DNA of 44,137 nucleotides from Chara braunii (Eukaryota; Streptophyta; Charophyceae; Charales; Characeae). Shown here one piece after another: positions 20,178 to 30,187 of the stretch (position 1 is the first letter of the stretch; each line of letters starts with the position of its first letter). Under the pieces are notes generated by a model. The model made no database searches and was not told where the DNA came from. It saw only the letters and a list, made by a program, of their open reading frames with translations. The stretch is taken from NCBI GenBank assembly GCA_003427395.1, contig BFEA01000967.1:199793-243929 (forward strand), read 5' to 3'. The translations under genes were made by a program, and so were the position numbers.

Positions 20178-20707
20178 NNNNNNNNNNNNNNNNNNNNNNN
20201 NNNNNNNNNNNNNNNNNNNNNNNNNNNNNNNNNNNNNNNNNNNNNNNNNNNNNNNNNNNNNNNNNNNNNNNNNNNNNNNNNNNNNNNNNNNNNNNNNNNN
20301 NNNNNNNNNNNNNNNNNNNNNNNNNNNNNNNNNNNNNNNNNNNNNNNNNNNNNNNNNNNNNNNNNNNNNNNNNNNNNNNNNNNNNNNNNNNNNNNNNNNN
20401 NNNNNNNNNNNNNNNNNNNNNNNNNNNNNNNNNNNNNNNNNNNNNNNNNNNNNNNNNNNNNNNNNNNNNNNNNNNNNNNNNNNNNNNNNNNNNNNNNNNN
20501 NNNNNNNNNNNNNNNNNNNNNNNNNNNNNNNNNNNNNNNNNNNNNNNNNNNNNNNNNNNNNNNNNNNNNNNNNNNNNNNNNNNNNNNNNNNNNNNNNNNN
20601 NNNNNNNNNNNNNNNNNNNNNNNNNNNNNNNNNNNNNNNNNNNNNNNNNNNNNNNNNNNNNNNNNNNNNNNNNNNNNNNNNNNNNNNNNNNNNNNNNNNN
20701 NNNNNNN
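20178..20707. other. Assembly gap (530 N)
   Basis: A run of N. It separates the plus-strand gypsy from the second duplicated block and ends in a CT microsatellite, so the true length and content are unknown. Confidence 1.

Positions 20708-20788
<81 letters not shown>
20708..20788. repeat. (CT)n microsatellite after gap
   Basis: An 81-bp CT tract, counterpart of 1-74. The downstream ORF frame is open through it and would read Ser-Leu repeats. Confidence 0.98.
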
Positions 20789-20791
<3 letters not shown>

Positions 20792-20805
20792 TTGAAAAGA
20801 AGAGA

Positions 20806-21408
20806 TTGGTGGTGGCGCGAGTGTTTTTTTTTCTTGATGACGTCTCGGGATTTTTGCAATTGATTGACATGTGGACTGACAAACACCGTTCGATCGCGCG
20901 TCAGCCTCCCGTGTCTCCCATATCAACGCGACCTTTTTCTTACAACGAGGAAAGGACACGTGTATGCGAGTGGGACGTACGAGAAGCCGTCGCACGAATC
21001 GGCGGGCAATATTACTTTCCTCGAGAAAACCGTTGCTCAGGGTTCGTAGAGGCTGGGTTTGTCATTATCGATACACACTTTCCACCCTACTCGGTATTGT
21101 TGTCATTCAACGAGTTGATAGTCATCCCGTGGACGGCAGTAGAACCCCACCGGCCACGCACTTTATGCACCGCATGCCAGCGCTTTGAGCGCTACGAAAC
21201 GAGGGGTTTCCACTACCATGTGTGGAGTGAAGACGAACATAGAGAAAGAGCCACGCGACTAAGACCATCCACGTCGGATTCCGAACTGGTCAGTGAACGA
21301 CGACGGGACTTAATACGGAAACGAGACACGCGAAGCGTGCCGAAGCCTTTCTGTTCTAAACGACGGGTCGTAGCCAGGTGGGAAGTCCGACAATATTTTC
21401 TAGATTGA
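20806..21408 (+). CDS. Unrecognised ~200-aa ORF, open copy
   Basis: Open from the CT tract to TGA at 21406-21408. The first in-frame ATG is at MWTDKHRSIARQPP (about 20869), giving some 180 residues. The central part reads like a folded protein (VCEWDVREAVARIGGQYYF, FVEAGFVIIDTHFPPYSVLL, ELIVIPWTAVEPHRP), then LCTACQRFERY with a CxxC pair, and a long basic/acidic tail ending WEVRQYFLD. The broken copy at 92-694 differs partly by synonymous changes. The family was not recognised; it is probably part of a transposon protein whose upstream portion lies in the gap. Confidence 0.45.
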   Translation: MVVARVFFFLDDVSGFLQLIDMWTDKHRSIARQPPVSPISTRPFSYNEERTRVCEWDVREAVARIGGQYYFPRENRCSGFVEAGFVIIDTHFPPYSVLLSFNELIVIPWTAVEPHRPRTLCTACQRFERYETRGFHYHVWSEDEHRERATRLRPSTSDSELVSERRRDLIRKRDTRSVPKPFCSKRRVVARWEVRQYFLD

Positions 21409-23246
21409 ATTTGTCTTTCTCTCTCTTGTCGCGCCAAACTTCCGCGCACATTTTGCGTCGCTCAAAAAACGATCGACTTACTTCATCGGACCAACACGGG
21501 GGATCTCAGTTCCGTCTGTGTACCCACACTCAATTTAATCCTTGGCACACCCCATCTTGCTGTTTTTCTTAGCCTCTTTCCGCATATCTAGCACTCTGAA
21601 CGAAAGACAACACAGGTCGTGAGGTTGCGCGTCACATCTACCCTCATTCGTGTTCTTGGAGGCAAACACTGATTCCATACAAACCTCAATGGAACTCGCC
21701 CAACTCCTTGTCTCCGTCGGAGGGCAAGCTCATAAATTGTGATCACCAATTGACTGTTTGAAAGCAGATGATTAGGGTCGAGTCGTGAAAAGGTCAGCCG
21801 TTACGTTGAAACATGGGCGACTGATCTCCCCGGTTGTCGGTCGTTCGTCGTAACGAAAAGCCAATCCCTGACCCGCATTACACGATCACGACGGGGGAGG
21901 GAAGAGAAGAGTAAGTGACGATCCCCGCGCATACATACGGCACAAGGGTCGGGGAAGGGACGGAATCCAATACACTCATGCATCTGTGCAGACGGTCAAT
22001 ACCAGTATCCGCATGAGTTGCGCTTATGAGCGCCCACACATCTACTCATTCATCTATCTTGGACTGTGAGACATTCCACATCCATCGACCATCGTACTGC
22101 TCAACATCTGTATAACGAAATACTTATACCTCATAACATTGCACACATCACACCAAGTCTTGGACAAAGCAGCAATAGAGATAAAAGCGAGTCCCTCACT
22201 ATTAAAAATTTCACACACGGTTGGCCTCCCTAAGACGCAGCCTCCAATCAATCTGAACGCCAAACAACCATATCCACAAGGCCCTGCCGCCAGCGACATT
22301 CAATCTCCACCACCACTTGACCACTCCGACTGTCTTACCCAAAGTCTACCGCTAATTTCGCCCCTTATCGTCACTCTGCCCGTCACTAGGCACATCGAGC
22401 CTGTTCGACGCCGCAGACTTCGCGCATGGCTCGCGCAGCATTGCAACCGAGATCAAAGAGGAGGAGAGTAAGGGACTCCGAGAATTTATAGCGTGAAAAG
22501 TGACGGGGTGCCAGCGCTAGGTGCGGGTAGCAAGGGGTGTAGATGAGCAGGACAAAAGAAAGGCGGAGGTTCCAGGAGGATCGAAAAGAGGCGGTAGAAA
22601 GTTCTGTGTGATTGGGGTGGTCGTTCAAGCAGTGCGCGCTTCTCGCTTGCACCACATTGATCCCACCATCCCAACTATGCAGCCAATAACTCGCCATGAT
22701 AGGTAAGGAGAGAATTGGACGTCGCTTGCGGAAAGACGAAGAGGCATGCTAAAGGGAGCGCGCAACAAGAAGGGAAGATGGAGCAGATTTGCAAACTTGA
22801 AGCGTGGAACGGGCTTACGTGGCGTGCAAGAAATTTGAAAAACCGTGCAAGAAATTTGAAAAACAGTTGTGCGTGCGTTATTACGCATCATGTAATGCAT
22901 GGAATTAAAATTTCCGCCCACACTAATTCCTAACTGTGTCTTGGATTTCTCGGCGCGGTCAATAACCGTCCGCGCGGAAAAGTTATCAGGGGCAGTTCTG
23001 GAAAATATAAAATACAAAATTTTCCCCCTGACCCAACTTTTCGAAAAGAAGAAGAAGAAAAGAGAACGAAAATAGACCCTGCTTCTCTGAATCAACTAGA
23101 ATCCGTACTTAGAGGCTTACTTGGGATTTTTTTCCCCTAAGGGTACGGAAAGCCGCTGAGTACGGAGTTTACAGACCCGGTCTTGTCACACACTTAGTGC
23201 CAAGTTGAACCAGCGGCAATAGTCCACTTGATACCTCTGATCGGTA
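21409..23246. other. Non-coding duplicated DNA, no gene seen
   Basis: Counterpart of 695-2510. No recognisable gene. It keeps the GC-rich near-palindrome (about 22952-22980). Confidence 0.5.
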
Positions 23247-23477
23247 TTAGCGGAGTCCTTGGCCGACATAGGTGTGAGTGTAAGTGTGAGTGGGTTGCGT
23301 GTGGTGTGCGGGAGAGTGTTGGCCTAAGGCGCTGCTGCTGTTCTGTTCGGGGTGGGGAATGATTAAAAGGGAGGTGCAGCTACTGGCAAAATGCTCTGTC
23401 TTTGTGTTAGCCGGACCACCACCGGCGGCCCCACCCCATCCTTGACCACCATGGTTGGGGCGGGGGGCAACATGCAT
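23247..23477 (-). CDS. Small conserved minus-strand ORF, unrecognised (second copy)
   Basis: 76 codons, same length as 2511-2741 (MHVAPRPNHGG... to THTYVGQGLR). Upstream in frame there is one extra codon relative to the other copy (FLHPSQG versus FHPSEG). No domain recognised. Confidence 0.25.
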   Translation of the reverse strand: MHVAPRPNHGGQGWGGAAGGGPANTKTEHFASSCTSLLIIPHPEQNSSSALGQHSPAHHTQPTHTYTHTYVGQGLR

Positions 23478-23976
23478 CCCCTGTGATGGGTGGAGGAAGA
23501 CGACAAAACTATGTCCGCAGGGGTCCCGTGTATAAGCCTTAGGAGTAGTGGTAGGTAGGTAGCGAAGGTGAATTGAAGGAATTTGAAAGATGATGATAGA
23601 TTTGAGAGAAGAATGTAGCGTAGTTATAAAAAAAAAAGACAGAGTAAATAAACAAGATATAATTGCCCCTCGGAGCACGACACAGTTTGTAATTGCACTT
23701 CGGGCACCCTACCTGGTCCAAAAAGTTGGGCCGTATACATTACCCGAACTACAATTTGAAACTGTATCTTGCGCCATAATGCAGTTATAACTGATTATGA
23801 TGGGCGACTGTAACGCCCTCTTCCGAAAGAGCGGTGATTTGCGCGATCACTTGGAGGGTCAGCAGGCGCCGGACGGGATGGGCGATAAGATGACAATTGG
23901 GAGCACATATTGGTGGTCGTGCACGACGACAGATGTGAACGTGAAGGAAGAAATGATGGCAGCACCGATGGTAACA

Positions 23977-24054
23977 TCCGGACCTTCGGACATGCATGGT
24001 TCCGGACGGTCCGGACCAGTAAGCAAGTCCGGAGATATCCAGACCATTAATTAA

Positions 24055-24122
<68 letters not shown>

Positions 24123-24189
24123 GACGTATGTTATGAAAAATAATAATGCAAACCACTTTTGTCTCACAGTCATGTCAGAATTCCTAACC
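23977..24189 (+). mobile_element. Small element, TCCGGAC-type arm plus shared core (second copy)
   Basis: The arm contains at least five TCCGGA motifs (23977-24052), better preserved than in the first copy. A 65-base poly-A (24056-24120) follows, then the shared core (24125-24189). Confidence 0.5.
24056..24120 (+). repeat. Poly-A run, 65 bases
   Basis: An uninterrupted adenine run between arm and core of the small element. The first copy has a shorter, interrupted A-rich tract. Length is likely unstable or imprecise in the assembly. Confidence 0.95.
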
Positions 24190-24355
24190 AAACTTAGAAA
24201 ACAAAAACTGAAAAGCTTCATTTTCTATTTACTTGATTTTATGAAATTAAAGGTAGTTCATTAAATCGAATTTATCTATAAATAGTTTGTTTGATCGAGC
24301 AGACCTTAAAAGTTAAAAACTATAAAAAACTTTTAAAAAAACGTAAAAAATTGGG

Positions 24356-24367
24356 CTACCAGAGTGG
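24356..24367 (+). repeat. Target-site duplication, left end of PLE tandem
   Basis: CTACCAGAGTGG, identical to 29639-29650 on the far side of the PLE tandem and to the pair flanking the solo unit at 3336/3984. Confidence 0.8.
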
Positions 24368-25003
24368 GTTGTTTTCAGCGGATAAAAAATGAGGACGATC
24401 TTAAAATGGGTCGTACGATGGCAATCAAGGCAGGCCAGGATTTTTTTTCATGGTTTAGCCGAAGGCAGAAAGCAGCGGCAATTTCGGGTTGGCTGAATCG
24501 GATTGACAGTAACACCTCTATGCGTGAAAAAGATACCCGGTCAGGTCATACTCCTGAAATTGGTATACCAGCGAAAAGGTTTTCCGGTCGACTTGTTTTT
24601 GAAGACCCTCGATAACTTTGCAATCAGACGGGGGCCTATCTGGAAACTGACTGCAAGCCTGTTGAGGCGTTTTTTGTTTGGACTTTAGAGGTGGTGGGTA
24701 GTATATAGTTTTTTTTTACTTCTGTTTTCGACCTCTTCGGCTGACTCCACTCGGCAGCCTTCTTCAGTTGAAAAACTGTTGACGGCCGCCCGCTGTCGAC
24801 TTTTGTCGACAGCAACCTTTTTAAGTTTATCGGGAAAGTATCGGCGGTTTTCTGGGGATGTGGAACACATGGCGGGGGCTTTTCACGGGATGAGACGTCC
24901 ATGATGAGAATTTTTTCAATCAGACATCTCGCTGTCAGCGGGTCTTTTTGTCGTTTGTCAACTTGAATGACTGCATATCGTGTTTTGGTGTGCGTATCTT
25001 TGC
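24368..25003 (+). mobile_element. Penelope-like element upstream partial unit (pseudo-LTR)
   Basis: A 636-bp 5'-truncated 3' unit followed without spacer by the next PLE unit at 25004, the head-to-tail arrangement known for Penelope-like elements. It encodes the RT C-terminal part with a one-base insertion (GAAAAAGATACC) that shifts the frame. The 3' part has a hairpin (CTCGCT-GTC-AGCGGG) and ends GTGCGTATCTTTGC. It is similar over its whole length to 29003-29638. Confidence 0.85.
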
Positions 25004-25178
25004 TATGCGCAAGCACTTAATAACCGGCGGAGGTTAGCTGCTCCGATTTGGTGGTTAAGACCATGTTACTTCGGTGAAGAAGAAGAAGAAGCTTGTTCTT
25101 GAAGGGAGAGTAACCGTCGTAGCTGCGAACGAAGTCGAAATTTGAAGTTCCACCTCCTAAGTTTACGAAAACAAGAAG

Positions 25179-25972
25179 ATGTCCTCCGAAGGACAACCTC
25201 CGTTGAAGGACGAACAAGCCGTTGGACCAGGCGGACCACGCAGAAACCAGCCGCAATGTTACTCTTGTAAGCACTACGACCATTATGCACGGGATTGTGG
25301 TCTATATTGGAGGGAGGAGAAGGAGCGAGCGGATCGTCGTCGACTGCAGACGGAGTCAGGCGAAGGATCCTCCCAGCGACCTCCTCCACAGGCGGTCCAG
25401 AGAGCTAGGTCCACGTCAGCACGTCAAATCCAATTGGAGGCACCGAGGAGATCGCCATCTATTGATCGATACGTCGCAAAGTGGCAATGTTATTGGCCAA
25501 AGAGGAGGCTAAGAACCTGAAACATAAAGAGAGGGAGGAAGGAGCTAAGCAGCGACGGGATGCTTTGGAAAAGGAAGAGAAGAAGAGAAGAAGAGAAGGA
25601 GACAAGAGAAAAAGGAGACAGAACGTGAAGAGAACGAACTCCGAGTAGCGAGGATTATCGACATGCAATTGTCGCGACGCTGCGGAGCATTAAATCAGGA
25701 GAGTCAAGCTGGCAAAAGGCGTGCACGAGATAAGAGAACCAGGACACTGAAGCGCAAGCTGTGAATACAACACTGAAGAAGAGGTGGCGGTCATCAGTGC
25801 TTGTACACAGAGAATGGAGCTTAACTCTGTCACCTCCTCCGAGGAAGACTCCCCTGGGGATATTGCTCCTCTCACGTGTACGGCACGACGCATGTACGAG
25901 ACTTGTAAAAGTAAGAGACGCCCTCACAACAGTACTCTGAGAGTCAAACCGCGGAATCTTCTTCGTTGCTAA
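25179..25972 (+). pseudogene. PLE ORF1: gag-like zinc-knuckle protein, decayed
   Basis: Starts MSSEGQPPLKDEQAVGP. Near residue 27 lies CYSCKHYDHYARDC, a perfect C-x2-C-x4-H-x4-C zinc knuckle of nucleocapsid type. After residue ~99 a one-base loss shifts into another frame with a highly charged, coiled-coil-like part (AMLLAKEEAKNLKHKEREEG..., then EEKKRRREGDKRKRR). Further shifts lead to RIIDMQLSRRCGALNQ and a C-terminal stretch ending LRVKPRNLLRC at 25972. A nucleic-acid-binding role is inferred from the knuckle and basic charge. It precedes ORF2 by about 130-170 bp. Confidence 0.55.
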
Positions 25973-26094
25973 TTTCATTATGTATGATATTAATCCATAT
26001 AGAATTGGACACTAAACAAAAGGCTCGAGTCGAGTGAAGAGTGATATAGGTAATAAAATTAATAAGAAATTAAATTCATTTATTGAATATAGGG

Positions 26095-29000
26095 TAGCCT
26101 GCTATTCATTCATTCCGCCGATTAGGCGAGGCTAACGAGGAAATCGTGCCCCAGGAAGGGCCGGATGCCAGAGCACGCTTCATTCGCGACTCCGTTGAAC
26201 AATTGAAAACGCTGGACTATAAAGAAGTGAAGGATGTTTGCAAACGGGAGGGCGTGCCATACATCCGGAAGAAGAAAGTTATTCTGGATCTTGTCGAGCG
26301 ACGTGCTGCGAAGGCTTTCGCTGGTGTTCGTGAGGACGTGACTACACCACCGGTTGTGAGCAGTACCGAAGCCACTTTAAGTTCGGATGTGTTCGATGAA
26401 AGTGAAAGTGAGGGCTGAGGTGGTTGGTCGGCACAACGTTTTTCGGGGATCTGTCGTGATATCGTTCGGAAGCGTAAGTCGTGCTTGCCTGTTGATCGTG
26501 AACTGGAAACCGATTTTAGATGGGTTATTTTTGTTCTTGCTTTACGTGGTTGTATTCCTTGGGCTGCTAAATTTCTTCCTGACTGGATTAATTGGTGTCT
26601 AAATAGAGAGGACGGTTTTCGAAACGCGGGTACTTGCGTGTATGTGGGTGTTTCGCCTTACTACAAAGCGGTATATATCGGAAAAACTCAGCGAGATCTT
26701 AGTACCAGGTGGGTCGAACATCGGGGGAAATGCATGTCGGAGAAGGGTGGTTCTCACTTTCATCGTTGGTTGAGAACCTTCGGTCTGGAAAGTTATGTTT
26801 TACTACCTTTGGTTGGATCAGTCGCCAGTGAACTTACGACCGTTGAATCCTTTTACATTAAGCGCTGGTGTCCGATTCTGAACACCACAGGTCGTTGCAC
26901 CTCCAGAAAAAGACGACGCTGGAAGGGCAGGCGAGAAAGAGGGAAGAAGGAGCGTAGTGAGAATGGAAAAAGGGCCTCCTCTGTTGTGAAGGATGTTAAA
27001 CTGATTAAATGTTCCATCAATGGAAAGGATCCTAGTGTCATGTTGAATGACCTGCTTGACGAAACCGATAGTCGTCATGTTCGAAGTTTCATCTTCTCCT
27101 CCGAAGGGGGAAACGCATGGTACGACAGTTGGAAACGTTTTAAGTGTATGTATGGCGATTCACTAGTCTGTTTTCGAGGGAAAAACTTGTTGTTACGAGA
27201 CTGTAAAGACGTTATCGAAAGGAGTTGTAGTTTGCAATTTGTAAATCTACGTAAATGGAGGAAGGTCAATACCAAAGACAAACGTTTTTTACTGTCTCTT
27301 CTGAAAAATAAGAACAAATGACCCGCAGCATCACGCTGTGACCTTCATTTTTTAGTGTCGTTGTTTCCGGTTATCAAGGATTTCAGTCGGAAGAGTACTC
27401 GTTCTCTTCTTAGACGAATTATTAATTCGGCCATCAAGGAGGGTTTCGTTTTTGATTTTGGTAAGAAACTGATAGCTAGAGTACAGTTCGATGATCGAAT
27501 TAGCCTATTTGGTGTTTGTCGGCTTCTGGACGGAAAGCTCAACACTCTAGAAGTCCCAACGTGTGTACGTGAAACGCTGAAGCGGAAAATAAGGACCGTA
27601 TGGACAAAAAATCCGTCGGTCGCTGATATCCTACATAATCACCGGCAATATGCTCGCTGGGAAATTAGCCCCTGTAAATGTGCAGGGGTGCCGCTTCCCC
27701 GCTTCAAAGGGCACGTGCGTTGTCGGATCTGGGAGGACGATCGGGTGTTATCTTTCATCCATAATGCCTGCAACATTCCTAGGGCGCCGACTTTGGCTAG
27801 GGTCGAACAACTCCGGGTCGAGCTTTCTAAGGCTTGCGCCAACTGGAAGCTGGGTGACGTAGATGCGTTTGGCTTCAGTTCTGCTGAAGTTGCTTCTTGT
27901 ATTAATGGTTCCCGCCTGAGGGATGTTGAATATACTATTGAGGAAGTGTATAGAGTGAAGGAACTGTATAAGGATCTGGCATGTGCATGAGCGGATTGGA
28001 ATCCTGGTGAAACGATTGTAATGTGTCCTAGACTTTACCATGAGGCTATGCAGGATTTGTTTGTACGCAGTAGCGGGTACGTGGCACAGTTTGACTCGGA
28101 AGCGAGTATTTAAGTTAAGTTGAACAAGGAGTACAAGGACAAGGGGTTTCAACGACTCGGTAGATGGGTACCGAAGGGCACTCTAGGGAAAGGATACGTG
28201 ATACCGAAACATACGGATTTGAAATGGTTCAGGGCGATATGTCCAACCTTCAATGAACCTTGTGCCCCTGCCGGATGAAAGGTCGCTAAAGGTTTGAATG
28301 CCCTGTTGGATGCACTCCCTTCAAGTCATCACTTCAATCTTAAGTCCGTTAAAGACTTAGCTAAGCGGCTATCACAGACAAACAGCTTAGCCTGTTGAAG
28401 CGGTAAGGAAACAACTGTGGTAGGCACTTCATACGATATTAAAGATATGTTTTCGCATGTTCCACATGACGCGATACTGGAAGCTTTAAAATGGTTACTT
28501 GACTGGAATAAGTCCAAGGGCAGACAGTCGGTTTGGGTAAATCCAAGGGGGAAGGGGGCTTCTGTTTTCAAGAGTACACAGGACTTAGGATGGCAACCTG
28601 TCACATTCGACGATATACAGCAGTTCGTACTTTTCACACTCACCTTTACTTACACAACTGCTTGGGGTGTCATCCTTAAGCAGACCATGGGTATACCAAT
28701 GAGAAGTAGTACGAGGCCCCCATTGGCCTGCATTATGTGTGCCTACTCGGAATGGTGTTTTCTTTCAAATCTGAAGAGTAGATGAAATCTTGTGGCAGGA
28801 ATTCACCTAATGGATGACGTATCCTTGTTCTGTATTTGTAAGAAGGAGGACGGCAGATCCCTTTTGACTGCTACGAAAATTCGAAAGAAGTTCGAAACAT
28901 GTTACCCTCGGACGCTATTGCTAAAACGTACAGACGATGGGTCCGGGGGTTGGGAGTTTTTTAGATGCGCTTTGGAGATCAGGAATACGTACCCTTTTGT

Positions 29001-29322
29001 GGGTTGTTTTCAGAGCATAAAAAATGAGGACGATCTTAAAATAAGTCGTACGATGGCAATCAAGGCAGGCCAGGACTTTTCTTCATGGTCTAGCCGAAGC
29101 CAGAAAGCAGCGGCAATTTCGGTTTGGCTGAATCGGATTGACAGTATTACCTCTATGCGTGAAAAGATACCCGGTCAGGTTATACTTCTGAAATTGGTAT
29201 ACAAGCGAAAAGGTTTTCCGGTCGACTTGTTTTTGAAGACCCTCGATTACTTTGCAATCAGACGGGGGCCTATCTGGAAACTGACTACAAGCCTGTTGAG
29301 GCGTTTTTCGTTTGGACTTTAG
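26095..29322 (+). pseudogene. PLE ORF2: SAP-like / GIY-YIG / reverse transcriptase
   Basis: One reading frame over 3.2 kb with no frameshift, interrupted at 26416 (TGA), 27319 (TGA), 27988 (TGA), 28111 (TAA), 28276 (TGA), 28396 (TGA) and 28783 (TGA); final TAG 29320-29322. Order: SAP-like helix pair (LDYKEVKDVCKREGVPYIRKK); GIY-YIG nuclease (VYVGVS, AVYIGKTQRDLSTRWVEH, catalytic Glu in VESFYIKRW, LNT); basic stretch RKRRRWKGRRERGKK; Cys/His region (CKCAG...GHVRCR); RT motif A (SYDIKDMFSHVP), motif B (TMGIPMRSS...PLACIM), motif C (GIHLMDDVSLF) with both Asp intact; thumb. No ATG is evident at the 5' end, so a spliced or lost start is possible. Confidence 0.8.
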
Positions 29323-29638
29323 AGGTGGTGGGTAGTATATAGGTTTTTTTTACTTCTGTTTTCGACCTCTTCGGCCGACTCTAATCGGCAGCCTTCTTCA
29401 GTTGAAAAACTGTTGACGGCCGCCCGCTGTCGACTTTTGTGGGCAACAGCCTTTTTCAGTTTATCTGGAAAGTATCGGCGGTTTTCTGGGGATGTGGAAC
29501 GCATGGCGGGGGCTTTTCACGGGATGAGACGTCCATGATGATAATTTTTTCAATCAGACATCCCGCTGTTAGCGAGTCTTTTTGCCGTTTGTCAACTTGA
29601 ATGACTGCATATCGTGCTTTGGTGTGAGTATTTTTGCC
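29323..29638 (+). other. PLE 3' untranslated region
   Basis: Shared with 3667-3983 and 24687-25003. Contains a hairpin (CCCGCTG TTAGCGAG here; perfect CCCGCT-GTC-AGCGGG followed by TCTTTTTG in the 3.9-kb copy) about 75 bp from the 3' end. The unit ends TTTTTGC against the 12-bp target duplication. Confidence 0.6.
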
Positions 29639-29905
29639 CTACCAGAGTGGCCCGGGGTCACTTGCCCGGTCGGGCCAAAAAGATAAAAAAAATAAAAATA
29701 TAAATATAAATTTTTAAATTTTATTTTATATTTTAAATCGGGTAACGAATTTCGATGTGACCCTGAGGCAAAAGTTGTTTAGTTTATTTTTCTACATAAC
29801 ATTGTATTTTTTTCGGATTTATTAGAGTTTTGTTTTTTTGCTGGGACCTTCCTTTGTCCTTGCACGGGCTGGCCACCCGGGACCCGGGCGTCCCGGCTGG
29901 TAGCC
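29639..29905. mobile_element. CCCGGG-arm inverted-repeat element (right part, second copy)
   Basis: Continues the element whose left terminal repeat GGCTACCAG lies at 24354-24362, before the PLE tandem. The right terminal repeat CTGGTAGCC is at 29897-29905. The shared core is reversed at about 29741-29804. The first 12 bases are the right copy of the PLE target duplication. Confidence 0.55.
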
Positions 29906-30187
29906 TAGTTTAAAAACTTATAAAAAGTAATGAATTATTAATAATGAAAAAAGTGGGGGTGTCTAATAAAGTTTAGGGCATACTCACACAGCGCTGGCAT
30001 TCCAGCAAAATCTGTGAGATTTGCTATTTCACATTTGCAAAAATACCACCCCGGTCGGTTACACAGTTGTAGCGAATCAGAAAAAACAAGAACGGGACTC
30101 TCTGGCAATTGCCGAAATGGTGACTGGCATGGACACATAGCGCAAGGCCCAAATCCTAGATTTTTTTTATTTTATTTTTTCAGGTTC
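29906..30187. other. Shared spacer before gypsy LTR (second copy)
   Basis: Counterpart of 4250-4532. No gene seen. Ends CAGGTTC next to the LTR. Confidence 0.6.

Larger units (their letters stand above)
20708..24367 (+). repeat. Long duplicated block, second copy (left part)
   Basis: Aligns with 1-3347. Its differences include an extra 23651-23823 (about 170 bp, with TTGCCCCTCGG/TTGCACTTCGG repeats), an extra 24198-24310, a 65-base poly-A replacing a shorter A-rich tract, and a 21-bp tandem duplication at about 22826-22867. Confidence 0.95.
25004..29638 (+). mobile_element. Penelope-like retroelement, nearly full-length unit with N-terminal GIY-YIG
   Basis: A 4.6-kb unit: a leader, a decayed zinc-knuckle ORF (25179-25972), then one long frame with a SAP-like region, a GIY-YIG endonuclease, a Cys-rich region, reverse transcriptase and an RT thumb, then a 3' UTR. 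The endonuclease precedes the RT, opposite to classical Penelope elements. From memory this matches the permuted Naiad/Chlamys PLE clade described in green algae and protists. It is preceded by a partial unit and bracketed by 12-bp target duplications. No canonical hammerhead ribozyme core was seen. Confidence 0.85.
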
